From contig JAFZSI010000072.1 in assembly GCA_017619445.1 (NCBI GenBank), forward strand, positions 1 to 64,000: 64,000 bases of DNA. The letters are read 5' to 3'. Below the pieces are notes generated by a model. The model was not told the DNA's origin and did not search any database. It saw only the letters and a list, made by a program, of their open reading frames with translations. Positions 1-9,076 of this stretch are shown here, piece after piece (the stretch's first letter is position 1; every line of letters starts with the position of its first letter). Origin of the DNA: Prevotella sp. GTDB lineage: Bacteria; Bacteroidota; Bacteroidia; Bacteroidales; Bacteroidaceae. The position numbers and the translations under genes are program-made.

Positions 1-7
1 TATAGTA

Positions 8-214
8 GTGAAGAAGGTTTCTAATGAGACGCAGAAAACGATTATTAGAAACAATTTCCCTCCGCAGATAGCAGAGAGGATGTGTTCTGCTATTGATAGG
101 CAAGAAAATACGGAGCATTTCATGCGGTTATTGAATGAGTATAACGAGTGGATGGTGCAGCAACAGCGGCAGCATGAGGCTGTGATAGAGTTTTTGAGGC
201 AGTATAGAAGCTGA
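8..214 (+). CDS. unknown small protein, possibly partial
   Basis: The first in-window start is GTG at position 8, but the frame is open to the left edge, so this may be the C-terminal end of a longer gene. The readable part is about 68 residues, hydrophilic and probably helical, with a Gln-rich stretch (residues 48-55 area) and no membrane segment or signal peptide. I recognise no family. It lies upstream of a decayed type III restriction gene, so it could belong to the same accessory island, but nothing in the sequence proves a link. Confidence 0.4.
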   Translation: MKKVSNETQKTIIRNNFPPQIAERMCSAIDRQENTEHFMRLLNEYNEWMVQQQRQHEAVIEFLRQYRS

Positions 215-330
215 ATGTGGTAATCATAACATCGGTCTAAGACCGTGGCTGGTTGTTGTTAAAGACAAAACATTTAATTACCGATGAGCAAAGCGAATGG
301 ATATATATGGAACCTGTGTGATTTACATGA

Positions 331-759
331 TTAAGCAGAAGCATCGGCTCTGAAAGGTCGCTAGGGTGTATGCACGCCTTGAAGTCGCACAAGTATCTCT
401 ACGACCTTGTGGTAGTTGACTCAAAAGGCATTGAGATGGACTTCGCTAATCAGTTGGAATCGCGTAATGAGGTTGCTGTCTATACGAAACTTCCCAATGG
501 CTTCTATATCAATACGCCTGTCGGTCACTATAATCATTACAGGACCGTGGTATTCCATGAGGGCAGCGACATCAAGTACATCTACTTGGTGGCTGAAACG
601 AAAGGCTACGACAAGGATAGTCTAAAAGACTACCGTCGAGCCGAAAGCGTGAAGATAGAATGCGCAAGTCGGCACTTCGCCACAATCTCAGATAGTCACG
701 TCACATACGATGTCGTAAAGAACTACGATGAGTTGTGGAATATAATCACAAAGCCATAA
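331..759 (+). pseudogene. type III restriction subunit (Res), C-terminal remnant
   Basis: The reading frame matches the C-terminal endonuclease region of type III restriction Res proteins: the pattern YLYDLVVVDS, then VYTKLPNGFYINTPVGHYN, then a YLVAETKG strand and a K-I-E-C-A helix. An intact Res protein is roughly 900-1000 residues; here only about 140 remain and stop codons at 319 and 328 close the frame upstream. The usual N-P-D-W after the GxYN strand reads N-H-Y-R, so the aspartate of the PD-(D/E)xK site is missing while the later ExK-like ETK survives. No methyltransferase (Mod) partner is present. I call it a non-functional remnant. Confidence 0.75.
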
Positions 760-786
760 GAATACAACTCAGTTCTGTAATATTAT

Positions 787-827
787 TTCGGGCGGAAACT
801 GCGATATTTTGCAAGTTTCCGCCCGAA
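787..827. terminator. 14-bp perfect hairpin, terminator-like
   Basis: Arms 787-800 and 814-827 are perfectly complementary (TTCGGGCGGAAACT and its reverse complement) around a 13-nt loop, followed by an AT-rich run. It stands between the Res remnant and the ATPase promoter, so it would end transcription from the left. The 760-1035 gap holds nothing else I can support. Confidence 0.7.
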
Positions 828-1035
828 TTATTATATATGGTTTTACCTGTTATAAAACTTCAATTATTATTCCATTGGTCTTGTGGAGTCGCAAATTTTA
901 TCGAATCCAACTTTCTTTTTCTCCAGTTATGCACATTTCGGTAAAATATAACATTTAACTGAACATAAAATCACATGCTAATATTGGATTTCGTTAATAA
1001 ATCAGCGGAATCTTTATTTTTTCTTATCTTTCCGC

Positions 1036-1065
1036 TTGTTTTCCCACGAAAAAGTATTATCTTTG
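1036..1065 (+). promoter_or_regulatory. Bacteroidetes promoter for the ATPase/RloC-like pair
   Basis: TTG at 1036-1038 and TATCTTTG at 1058-1065 are separated by 19 bp and fit the TTG/TAnnTTTG consensus. The TTG could be misread as a start codon of the ATPase gene; its role as -33 element argues for the ATG at 1093 instead. Confidence 0.7.
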
Positions 1066-1092
1066 TGGCGTAATTCAAAATTAAAGAATGTC

Positions 1093-2514
1093 ATGCTGAT
1101 TGGTCGAGAAAAAGAAAAACAAGTATTACAGAATGCTCTCAACGAAGAGTACTCTCAGTTTGTTGCAGTGTATGGAAGACGTCGTGTTGGCAAGACTTTT
1201 CTAATCAGAGAAACCTTTGAAAACCGATTCGACTTCCAATTTACCGGAGCTGCAAATTTGACTGCAAGAAAGCAGTTGGTACGTTTCCGTCGTGCCCTCA
1301 AAGAACAAGGGCAGAAAGATACTCCAGAACTAACCAACTGGGGCGATGCTTTCAGCGAACTCAAACGATTCATCACGAATCTGCCTGAGGGCAAAAAAGT
1401 TGTTTTCCTTGACGAATTGCCGTGGATGGATGCTCCACGCTCCGGATTTCTCTCAGAACTGGAATCGTTTTGGAATGGATGGGCTTCAGCACGAAAAGAT
1501 ATTGTCTTTGTGGTATGCGGAAGCAGTACCTCGTGGATGGTCAAGAGAATCATCAAGAATAAGGGCGGTCTGCACAATCGATTGAACCATCGTATATCAC
1601 TTAATCCTTTCCCTCTGGGGTTATGCGAGAAGTTAGCTCAGTCAAGAGGTCTTGTGTTGAACCGCAAACAGATGCTGGAGGCCTATATGATATTTGGCGG
1701 TGTCCCATATTATTGGAGCTTGTTGCAAAAAGGAATGAGCATTACATCCGAGATTGACAGACTGATTTTTTCGCCTGACGGAGAGCTGCATGACGAATTT
1801 GAGATGCTATATGCTTCTTTGTTCAAAAAGCCCGAGCCATACGTCCGTGTAATTGAGTTGTTGGCCAAGAAAAAGATGGGCATGACACGACAAGAGTTGT
1901 TGGCAGCAGGAAAATTTGAAGACAACGGAGCATTCTCTGACATTCTGAAAGATTTGGAGTGGTGTGGATTCATTAGAAGTTATACCATGATGGGGTATCG
2001 GACAAAATCGGACATCTTCCAGCTGATAGATCATTATACATTATTCTATTACGAATACATAGACGGAGTACGTCAAGGCTCAAACTATTGGAGATCCATG
2101 TTGGGAACACCAAAGTATAATACTTGGTGCGGCTTGGCATTTGAGCGTACTTGCCTATGGCACGTTGACCAGATTAAAAAGAAACTAGGCATCAGCGGAA
2201 TACTGACAAACGAATATGCATGGCGTAGCTTGCCGGATGAGAGTATCGGAAGGCCTGGAGTTCAGATAGACCTGCTTATAGACCGCAGTGATGGGATAAT
2301 TGATGTATGCGAAATGAAATACTCGAAGGAATCATACACCATCACTTCCGATTATGCAGGTGAACTTGCCCGTAAACGAAATGTATTTCAGACTGTAACA
2401 GGCACCAAGAAAGCCATTCACTCCATCATGGTTACCACTGATGGACTGACCCGTAATGAGTATTGGGGTGATGTTCAGGCCGAAATACAATTGGACGATT
2501 TGTACGAACTGTAA
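1093..2514 (+). CDS. AAA-type ATPase with C-terminal DUF234/PD-(D/E)xK-like domain
   Basis: The 473-residue protein begins MLIGREKEKQ, the usual start of this ATPase family, and has a Walker A motif GRRRVGKT at residues 28-35 and a Walker B region VVFLDELPW near residue 115. A winged-helix-like middle follows. The C-terminal part looks like DUF234: Q-I-D (D393) and E407-M-K409 resemble a restriction-type nuclease core. The family is common in Bacteroidetes and archaea and has no settled function; a role in defence or mobile-element biology is inference. It has its own promoter and is followed after 17 bp by the RloC-like gene, so the two are probably co-transcribed. No membrane segment or signal peptide is visible. 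Confidence 0.8.
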   Translation: MLIGREKEKQVLQNALNEEYSQFVAVYGRRRVGKTFLIRETFENRFDFQFTGAANLTARKQLVRFRRALKEQGQKDTPELTNWGDAFSELKRFITNLPEGKKVVFLDELPWMDAPRSGFLSELESFWNGWASARKDIVFVVCGSSTSWMVKRIIKNKGGLHNRLNHRISLNPFPLGLCEKLAQSRGLVLNRKQMLEAYMIFGGVPYYWSLLQKGMSITSEIDRLIFSPDGELHDEFEMLYASLFKKPEPYVRVIELLAKKKMGMTRQELLAAGKFEDNGAFSDILKDLEWCGFIRSYTMMGYRTKSDIFQLIDHYTLFYYEYIDGVRQGSNYWRSMLGTPKYNTWCGLAFERTCLWHVDQIKKKLGISGILTNEYAWRSLPDESIGRPGVQIDLLIDRSDGIIDVCEMKYSKESYTITSDYAGELARKRNVFQTVTGTKKAIHSIMVTTDGLTRNEYWGDVQAEIQLDDLYEL

Positions 2515-2531
2515 AAATTGATTAATTTGCT

Positions 2532-4919
2532 ATGTTCGAGGAATTTAAGAAGATAACAATAAAAGGAGGCTACTTTGAACAACCTACCGAGTTTAGTTTG
2601 TTCACCCCAAACCAAACTTTGAGCATCATATATGGACGAAATGGCAGTGGGAAAACATCTATTGCAAAAGCCATACGACAATTAGTAGGCAAGGATAGTA
2701 AGCAACCTGAGGAAGACGGAAACCTTCCATTTACCATTACTTCTGATGCTGTTATTCCAGAAGACAAAGAAACTTCTGTCTTTATCTTTGACGAGGAATT
2801 TGTCCAAGAGAATGTAAGGACAAAAGGCAAAGGGTTGGAAACCATTGTAATGATGGGTGAACAGGTGGATTTAGATACACAAATCACAACAAAAAAAGCA
2901 GAAGGGGCGGTCGTTGATAATAAGATTGTAGAACAAACAGCCTTGAAAGAAAAATACGAAAATGCAAGTGATACTTCATCTCCACAGTATTTTTTTAACA
3001 AAATCAGAGATGAACTGCGGAAAGATGGAGGTTGGGCAGATACTGACAGAGATGTAAAGGGTAACACTGTGAAAAGCCGTGTTACGGAAGATTTTGTAAA
3101 GAATTTGGCAGATAAAGAAGAACCGATAGAAACAGAAGATGTATTGCGACAACGGCTTAATGATGATTTTAGCCTATATACTCAAACCAATGAAGCCCAA
3201 GAAATTGTATGGGAATCAACGCCTTTAGAAATGCCTGCGGATTTGAGTACTGTAAATGCACTGCTAGAGAAAAAAGTCGAGAAACCTGAATTGAGTGACC
3301 GAGAACGAAGACTTCTGACTTTTCTCCAGGAACATTCAGGTCACTATTCTATAGATGCTACAAGGCAATTGACAGAAGAAAAGTGGCCTTTCTGTCCTTT
3401 ATGTCTTAGGGAGGCTGGAGAACAGGATTATGTGAACATTGGTGACACATTGAAGCAATTACTAAACAAAGAGTCTGAATTATATAATAAAGATTTAGAT
3501 ACAGCTATAGAGTTGTTCCCAGACATGGCAACAACTTTGCCTGCATTTCCTAATAATTTGAATTCAAAGGAAATTAAAGATGTTCAACTTGCAATCGAGC
3601 AGTTGAATAAAGACGTAACTACAATAAAGAATAGAATCAAAGTCAGGAAAAGGGACATTTATGGAACAATGGAGGCCCCCTTTAATGCAGAAGAGATGGA
3701 TAGTTATGTTACACATGTAGCAAATTATAAGGACACAATAGAAACTCTTAAAATGTGTGTTGCAACTTTTAATCGTTCAGTCAATGAACGAAAGAAACTA
3801 AAGGAAAAAGTGTTGCAAGAGAATGAGTTACTTGCAAGAAAACGTCTAAATACGTTATTGAATGGGTACAATAGTGCAAGCAAAGCCTATGAAGATTGTA
3901 CGAAGGTCCTATTGGAATTGAATGCAAAAAAGAAGAAAATAGAGAGTGATATAAAAGACTTAAAAGCGCAGATTGAGCGAACAGACATTGCATTGAACTA
4001 CATCAATGAGCAATTACAATACGTATTCTATAGCGACAAGAAGGCGAAACTAGTTGCTGGAGATGGATGCTACAAATTGAAAATTCGAGGAAAGGATGTG
4101 CCTCCTAAGAAAATTAGCGTAGGCGAGAGAAATGTTCTTGGCCTGTGTTACTTCTTCGCAAAACTATTCATCAACAAGAAAAAAGAGGATAAATACAAAG
4201 ACGAGATACTAATAGTAATAGATGATCCAATATCCAGTTTCGATGATGGTAATCGACTGGGGGTACTTTCTCTGTTGCGTTATCAATTTAGCAGCATAAA
4301 AAAGGGAAACTCAAATAGTCGAATTTTGGTCATGACCCATGACCTTCGTTCAGCGTTTGACTTGATAAAAGTACGTTCGGAACTAAATGGCGGCAACGGA
4401 AATGATAAAACATACTTGGAACTTGCCGATAAACAATTGACACAGCGCAAGATTTCCAATGAATATAAGAGACTATTGGAGGCTGTATATGAGTATGCAA
4501 AAAAAACAGATGATGTAGATGATCAAGAAGATAGTAGTATCGGAAATATCATGAGACGCGTTGTCGAAGCCTTTTCAAGTTTTTGCTATAATACAAGTTT
4601 TGAAACAATGATGTGTCGTGAAGGTGTACTAAATATCATACCTGAAGAAAAACGAGGATATTATGAAAACTTCATGTGCAGATTGGCCTTAAATGGGGAA
4701 AGCCATATGATGGAAAATGTGTATGCATTAGATACTATTACTCCTTATTTCACCAAACAAGAAAAAATACAAACAGCGAAGAGCTTATTGCTGTTTCTAA
4801 GCTACATAAATAAAGAACATCTATCATGTTATTTGGGCAAAGCTAAAGATGGGGACGAGGACAAAATTGCTGTAATAGAAAGTTGGATGCATGAAGAAGC
4901 AAATTGGATAAACATGTAA
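2532..4919 (+). CDS. RloC/PrrC-like AAA_13 ATPase, candidate anticodon nuclease
   Basis: A 795-residue SMC/Rad50-like ATPase of the AAA_13 group. Visible parts in order: Walker A GRNGSGKT (35-42); the FIFDEEFVQENVR segment typical of RloC and PrrC (about 85-97); long coiled coils; a zinc-hook C288-P-L-C291; a second coiled coil; the ABC signature S529-V-G-E-R; Walker B ending D564-D565 with the D-loop SSFD; and the H-loop MTH603D. The C-terminal domain has R675-R-V-V-E679 and S724-H725, which fits the Arg-x3-Glu...His triad described for PrrC/RloC tRNA anticodon nucleases. The family disables host tRNA-Lys or similar tRNAs on phage infection or DNA damage. The tRNA target cannot be read from the sequence. 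It follows the nuclease-like ATPase by 17 bp and is AT-richer than the housekeeping genes to the right, which suggests transfer. Confidence 0.8.
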   Translation: MFEEFKKITIKGGYFEQPTEFSLFTPNQTLSIIYGRNGSGKTSIAKAIRQLVGKDSKQPEEDGNLPFTITSDAVIPEDKETSVFIFDEEFVQENVRTKGKGLETIVMMGEQVDLDTQITTKKAEGAVVDNKIVEQTALKEKYENASDTSSPQYFFNKIRDELRKDGGWADTDRDVKGNTVKSRVTEDFVKNLADKEEPIETEDVLRQRLNDDFSLYTQTNEAQEIVWESTPLEMPADLSTVNALLEKKVEKPELSDRERRLLTFLQEHSGHYSIDATRQLTEEKWPFCPLCLREAGEQDYVNIGDTLKQLLNKESELYNKDLDTAIELFPDMATTLPAFPNNLNSKEIKDVQLAIEQLNKDVTTIKNRIKVRKRDIYGTMEAPFNAEEMDSYVTHVANYKDTIETLKMCVATFNRSVNERKKLKEKVLQENELLARKRLNTLLNGYNSASKAYEDCTKVLLELNAKKKKIESDIKDLKAQIERTDIALNYINEQLQYVFYSDKKAKLVAGDGCYKLKIRGKDVPPKKISVGERNVLGLCYFFAKLFINKKKEDKYKDEILIVIDDPISSFDDGNRLGVLSLLRYQFSSIKKGNSNSRILVMTHDLRSAFDLIKVRSELNGGNGNDKTYLELADKQLTQRKISNEYKRLLEAVYEYAKKTDDVDDQEDSSIGNIMRRVVEAFSSFCYNTSFETMMCREGVLNIIPEEKRGYYENFMCRLALNGESHMMENVYALDTITPYFTKQEKIQTAKSLLLFLSYINKEHLSCYLGKAKDGDEDKIAVIESWMHEEANWINM

Positions 4920-5309
4920 TATTTATAGCCGTATCTATACCCCTCATTGGTAAATATGCTAGTGTAGCAAATTTGTACCAAATTGAAGTTGTTATCCAAT
5001 GGTTCATTCTCTTGTATCATAGCAAAGGGATAGGCTAGTTGGACGTTACAATTCTTATGGTTGATGTAATTTCCTGTGCGTAATTAAAAGGCATTGTCAT
5101 CGTCTTTGAACTCTAAGGTAAAACTGCGACATTCTGTCGCAGTTTTACCTCACAATACAGAACTGTTCATAGATATTAACAGATCAAAAACTGCACATTT
5201 TTATATTTTTTGTGGTTTCGTAAAGTTAAAAGTGTTAAATCTTCGACTTTTTTATCACTCATAGAATCTATGGTTTCACTTTTCTACCGTTTAAAAGCAA
5301 AAGCACTGA
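4920..5309. other. intergenic, no gene seen
   Basis: No coding region of credible composition was found. The only structure is the strong hairpin at 5116-5150. The stretch separates the RloC-like cassette from a truncated LRR gene. Confidence 0.6.
5116..5150. terminator. 15-bp perfect hairpin downstream of the RloC-like gene
   Basis: Arms 5116-5130 and 5136-5150 are exact reverse complements (AGGTAAAACTGCGAC) with a 5-nt loop. It lies about 200 bp past the RloC-like stop. There is no run of T after it, so it may act as a transcript-end stabiliser or in both directions rather than as a classic terminator. Confidence 0.6.
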
Positions 5310-5312
5310 TAA

Positions 5313-5804
5313 ATAATTAGTTATAGATACAATGATTGTTCTGGAATTGCCTCTATGACCATTTCTGAAGGCATAACAAGCATAGGTGGTGCTGCCTTTT
5401 GGGGATGTGGTGGTCTTACATCTGTAACCATTCCAAACAGCGTGACAAGTATTGGTAATTGCGCTTTTTTAGGATGCCCCAATCTTACCTCTATCATCTC
5501 TTGGATAACCCCCCCATTTTCTATCTCTGGGATGCATGATTCTACCAGAACATTTGACAGTCGTATTTACGACAAAGCCACCTTATTTGTGCCTATAGGT
5601 ACGGTTGATCTTTACAAGAAGACGTATGGTTGGAAAGATTTTTGGTACATTGAGGAAATGAACAATACAGATGGCATAGAGAACAATAACCGTAAAACAA
5701 TAACCGCTAACCGTTATTTCTACCTGAACGGTCTACAGATGGAAGATGTGCCGACACAAAAGGGAATATATATAAGGAACGGGAAGAAGGTGCTGATGAA
5801 ATAG
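5313..5804 (+). pseudogene. BspA-like LRR_5 protein, N-terminally truncated
   Basis: From the ATG at 5355 the frame encodes about two LRR_5 repeats of the TSVTIPNSVTSIG type and then the short tail used by Prevotella BspA-like proteins, ending RNGKKVLMK. Upstream of that ATG the frame stays open to the stop at 5310-5312 and reads YNDCSGIASM, which is itself half of a repeat. So the gene has lost its signal peptide and most repeats. Full-length relatives at 11.0-14.1 kb carry the signal peptide and 8-17 repeats. A short secreted product is unlikely. Confidence 0.75.
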
Positions 5805-6135
5805 CGAAAGACCTTTTATGTAGTCCGGACATATAGGTATTATTGATGGTACGCATGTGTCCCATCTGCGGCAAAACGATAATGAGACACCCACGTACCA
5901 TTACCCAACGGGGACAGGGGGACAAAGGGACAGCAAAAAATGAATAACATGGCCTAACAACCATGGCGTTTTTTCACGGTTATTTTTTCGCTACGCTCAA
6001 CGGCAAGACTGTCACAAGCTGATTTTGAATGCAGCAGGTGGTAGGGTATAGAATAGGAACAGGAGGAAAACGGGGCGCTTCCTCCTGTTAATAGTTGGTG
6101 TGTGTTGGTAAATGAATGCTGACTTTGGGTGTTGT
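5805..6135. other. intergenic with an imperfect inverted repeat
   Basis: No gene seen. Arms 5846-5865 and 5882-5901 (ATGGTACG...CAT type) match at 16 of 20 positions and could fold into a hairpin; a G-rich run of GGGACAG-like units follows at about 5908-5935. The uxuB terminator-like hairpin lies at 6058-6089. Confidence 0.5.
6058..6089 (-). terminator. hairpin downstream of uxuB
   Basis: Ten-base arms AACAGGAGGA (6058-6067) and TCCTCCTGTT (6080-6089) pair perfectly around a GC-rich loop, 46 bp past the uxuB stop. The following minus-strand bases are pyrimidine-rich but not a pure T run. Confidence 0.55.
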
Positions 6136-7722
6136 TTATCTTGCCGCCACATATTTGTGCAGCGTCTGGCGAACGGCACCAGGTCCTGCATAGAGTTCGC
6201 GAACCATACCTTCGATTTGTTCTCCGAGTCCAGCCTCATAGAGGTTAACACCAAACACATCGGCGCGGCTGTAGAGCTGGCGCAGGGGACTCCAGTCTTG
6301 TTCGGGCTTGCCAATCTCAAGCGGTGCCACGATGGCCTGCAACTCGCTGAGCATGGGGTCGGGTGAAGGCTCGAAGGGGGTGCCATCGTCACGGATGCCT
6401 TTCAGGTAGCGTGCGTAGCCTGCCAGGGTGAGGGGTATGAGCACCAGGTTGCTCTTGTCAAGACCACGGGCAATGTATTTCTTGATGGTCTCGCCAAAGC
6501 GGATGGGCAGTTTCTGACTGGTATCCATGGCGATGCGCTGTGGTGCGTCAGGCATGAAGGGGTTGGGCAGTCGGCGGTTGATGACAGCTCCGATAAACTC
6601 GTAGGGATTGAGCACTCCCGGGTCAACCACTACGGGCATGGCTTCCATGTAGCCAATCTTCTGAATGAAGGGGCGCAGGTCTTCATCGGCCATCTCTGCC
6701 GAAATGAGTGTGTAGCCCAACATGCAACCGTAGATTGACATGGCCGTGTGCAGCGGATTCAGACAGGTGGTCACCTTCATGGTCTCCACCTTATCCACGG
6801 TCTCGCGGGTGGTGTAAAGAGCGCCGCCGAGGTCGAGTGGGGGACGTCCGTTGGTGTAGTTGTCCTCAATGACCAGATACTGCACTTCCTCGGCGTTGAC
6901 AAACGGGGCGGTGAAGGTGTGTTTCTCGGTCTCGATGTAGTTGTTGTCCTCAAAGCCGTCAGCAGCCAGCAACTCTTTCACCTTCTCATGCGGACGTGGT
7001 GTGATTTTATCAATCATCGACCAGGGGAAGGTCACCTTCTTCTCGTCCTTCAGGTAGTCGAGGAAGGCCGCAGGCACCAGCCCGTCATTCACCCAACGCT
7101 CAGCATAGGCGAAGACACCAGCTTTGACCTTGTCACCATTGTGCGAGCAGTTGTCCATGCTCTGAATGGTGAGGGGCAGCTGGCCTGCGTTGAAGCGTTC
7201 GAGCAACAATGCACACACCTTTCCCATGGCGAATACGGGGTTCAGTCCACGCTGAAGGTCGGCTTCGTTGTAGGTGTAGCCCTTCTCTGTGATGGTGAAG
7301 GAAATCATCTGCAGCGATGGGTTCTTGAATATCTCCACCAAACGCTGCCAGTCAGGGAACTGCGGGTCAGCCTTCAAGGCCTCGGTCACACTGGCAATCA
7401 CCTTCTTCTCGATAGAACCGTCAGAGCAAAGGTTGACACAGAGCGACAGGTTGCTATAAGGTGCATACGCCTTGTCAATGACCTCGAAGTCGAAGGTCTC
7501 AGCCACAATCACACCACGGTCATACTTGCCTGTGTTCAGTGCGTCATTCAAGATGGCTGCTGGGAAGGCACGGAAGATGTTACCACCCCCGAAGTGTACC
7601 CATGTAGGTTCGTCGTAGGTTTTCTTTGCCACAGCCTGCCTGTCAAACTTTGGAAGCTCATAGCCTTTGGCTTCCCATTCTGCGGGATTATACTGCCCGC
7701 TCACAATATCGTTCAGTTTCAT
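6136..7722 (-). CDS. uxuB: fructuronate reductase (D-mannonate oxidoreductase)
   Basis: This 528-residue protein belongs to the mannitol dehydrogenase family of long-chain NAD(P)-dependent dehydrogenases. It should interconvert D-fructuronate and D-mannonate in hexuronate breakdown. An N-terminal nucleotide-binding region carries VHFGGGNIFRAF (about 41-52), and the catalytic Lys-x5-Asn-x2-His pattern is present as K316, N322, H325. Mannitol dehydrogenase itself shares the fold, but the neighbour uxuA makes fructuronate reductase the better call. It lies 62 bp downstream of uxuA on the same strand and ends before a hairpin, so it is the last gene of a likely uxuA-uxuB unit. It is cytoplasmic. 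Confidence 0.9.
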   Translation of the reverse strand: MKLNDIVSGQYNPAEWEAKGYELPKFDRQAVAKKTYDEPTWVHFGGGNIFRAFPAAILNDALNTGKYDRGVIVAETFDFEVIDKAYAPYSNLSLCVNLCSDGSIEKKVIASVTEALKADPQFPDWQRLVEIFKNPSLQMISFTITEKGYTYNEADLQRGLNPVFAMGKVCALLLERFNAGQLPLTIQSMDNCSHNGDKVKAGVFAYAERWVNDGLVPAAFLDYLKDEKKVTFPWSMIDKITPRPHEKVKELLAADGFEDNNYIETEKHTFTAPFVNAEEVQYLVIEDNYTNGRPPLDLGGALYTTRETVDKVETMKVTTCLNPLHTAMSIYGCMLGYTLISAEMADEDLRPFIQKIGYMEAMPVVVDPGVLNPYEFIGAVINRRLPNPFMPDAPQRIAMDTSQKLPIRFGETIKKYIARGLDKSNLVLIPLTLAGYARYLKGIRDDGTPFEPSPDPMLSELQAIVAPLEIGKPEQDWSPLRQLYSRADVFGVNLYEAGLGEQIEGMVRELYAGPGAVRQTLHKYVAAR

Positions 7723-7784
7723 GTTTTTCTTCGTTATCTCGTTAATACGTTATGCCGTCATTCCGTTATTGTGTCAATTCTCAA

Positions 7785-9038
7785 TTAATCAAAGAATCCG
7801 GGTTGTTTGTATGCAATTCCTAACTCGCGGTCAACAGTGGCCAGTATGCCCTGCACCTGTCCGAGTGCGAACATGCGTCCGAGGAGTGTGTAACCAGCAT
7901 TGTGGCCGTGGCTGCTCTCATCCATGATGCCGCCGGGCTGGTCGGTGAATGTCATGCCGTGGTCCACACGCATGGGCAGTTCGGGGTTCTCCTGCTCAAA
8001 GATGCGGCACAGCTCAATGATGTCAGCCCTTCCGCCCAAGTGGCTTGCCTCGGTGAAGTCGCCATTGGGGAAGATGTGGCACGAGCGCAGATGTACAAAG
8101 TGAGTGCGCGAAGCAAACTTACGGGCCATCTCCACCACGTTGTTGTAGGCACCTGCCGAGAGGCTTCCTGCGCAGAATGTGAGTCCATTGTGTTTGTTGG
8201 GTACAGCGTTGAGGAACCACTCAATATCCTCCTCGGTACGCACAATGCGGGGCAGTCCAAGAATCTCAATGGGTGGGTCATCGGGGTGCACACACATGTT
8301 CATGTTGCACTCCTCGCAGGTGGGCATGATGGCCTCAAGGAAATATTTCATGTTCTCGCGCAACTGCTTCTTGTCTATGCCTTTATAGAGGTCGAGGAAG
8401 TCGCGGAATTTCTGTATGGGAGCCTCGTCGTTCTCGCTGAAGTTGCCACTGACGAATCCTTGTGTCTTGATGATGATGTTCTCCACCAGTTTATGGTCTT
8501 TCTCGGGTGTCATGGTCTTTGCCAGCTCGTCACATTCAGCCAGCACATTGCGTCCCTGGCCAACACCAGCAGGGAATTCAAACTTGCTCCACTCCTCGCG
8601 TGCACCCTCGCGTTTGAGCAGATAGATGTCGAAATAGGCAAACTCGGCATAGTTGAAATAAAGGTTTGTTGAGCCGTTGGGATTCTCGTGCAGCAAGTCT
8701 GTTCGTGCCCAGTCGAGCACGGGCATGAAGTTGTAGCAGATGCAATGGATTCCCTCTGCCGAGAGATTGCGCAGGCTCTGCTTATAGACCTCAATCTGTT
8801 CATCGCGGTCGGGCCCAGCATATTTGATAGTCTCCACCACGGGCAGGCTTTCCACCACACTCCAGCGCATGCCGTAGCTCTCAATGTACTCGCGCAGGTC
8901 ACGAATCTTCTCGCGTGTCCACACCTCGCCTAAAGGCACATCGTGCAGGGCGGTGACAATGCCTTCCACTCCGATTTGTTTTAGCATGGCAAGCGTAATC
9001 TTGTCTTTCTTGCCAAACCATCTCCATGTTCTTTCCAT
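7785..9038 (-). CDS. uxuA: mannonate dehydratase
   Basis: A 417-residue UxuA-type TIM-barrel enzyme that converts D-mannonate to 2-keto-3-deoxygluconate, using a divalent metal. The sequence has the family start (MERTWRWFGKKD), the segment NMCVHPDDPP with His and Asp metal-site candidates, the CAGSLSAG strand and a HLRSCHIFPNGDF segment near the C-terminus. Length fits the family (about 390-420). It sits 38 bp downstream of rlmH and 62 bp upstream of uxuB on the same strand. The uronate isomerase (uxaC) and the kdg kinase/aldolase needed for the rest of the pathway are not in this window. The nearby secreted GH115 alpha-glucuronidase would supply glucuronate. Confidence 0.93.
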   Translation of the reverse strand: MERTWRWFGKKDKITLAMLKQIGVEGIVTALHDVPLGEVWTREKIRDLREYIESYGMRWSVVESLPVVETIKYAGPDRDEQIEVYKQSLRNLSAEGIHCICYNFMPVLDWARTDLLHENPNGSTNLYFNYAEFAYFDIYLLKREGAREEWSKFEFPAGVGQGRNVLAECDELAKTMTPEKDHKLVENIIIKTQGFVSGNFSENDEAPIQKFRDFLDLYKGIDKKQLRENMKYFLEAIMPTCEECNMNMCVHPDDPPIEILGLPRIVRTEEDIEWFLNAVPNKHNGLTFCAGSLSAGAYNNVVEMARKFASRTHFVHLRSCHIFPNGDFTEASHLGGRADIIELCRIFEQENPELPMRVDHGMTFTDQPGGIMDESSHGHNAGYTLLGRMFALGQVQGILATVDRELGIAYKQPGFFD

Positions 9039-9076
9039 GTGTTTCTTTGTTTATAGTTGATGATGAGTAATATGTT

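Noticed and set aside
1036-1092. TTG start of the ATPase at 1036
   Set aside because: The TTG is the -33 element of a well-spaced promoter, and the family protein begins at the ATG at 1093.
6748-7788. Plus-strand open frame of 346 codons opposite uxuB
   Set aside because: Antisense shadow; the protein is full of His and Val runs without domains, and uxuB is certain.
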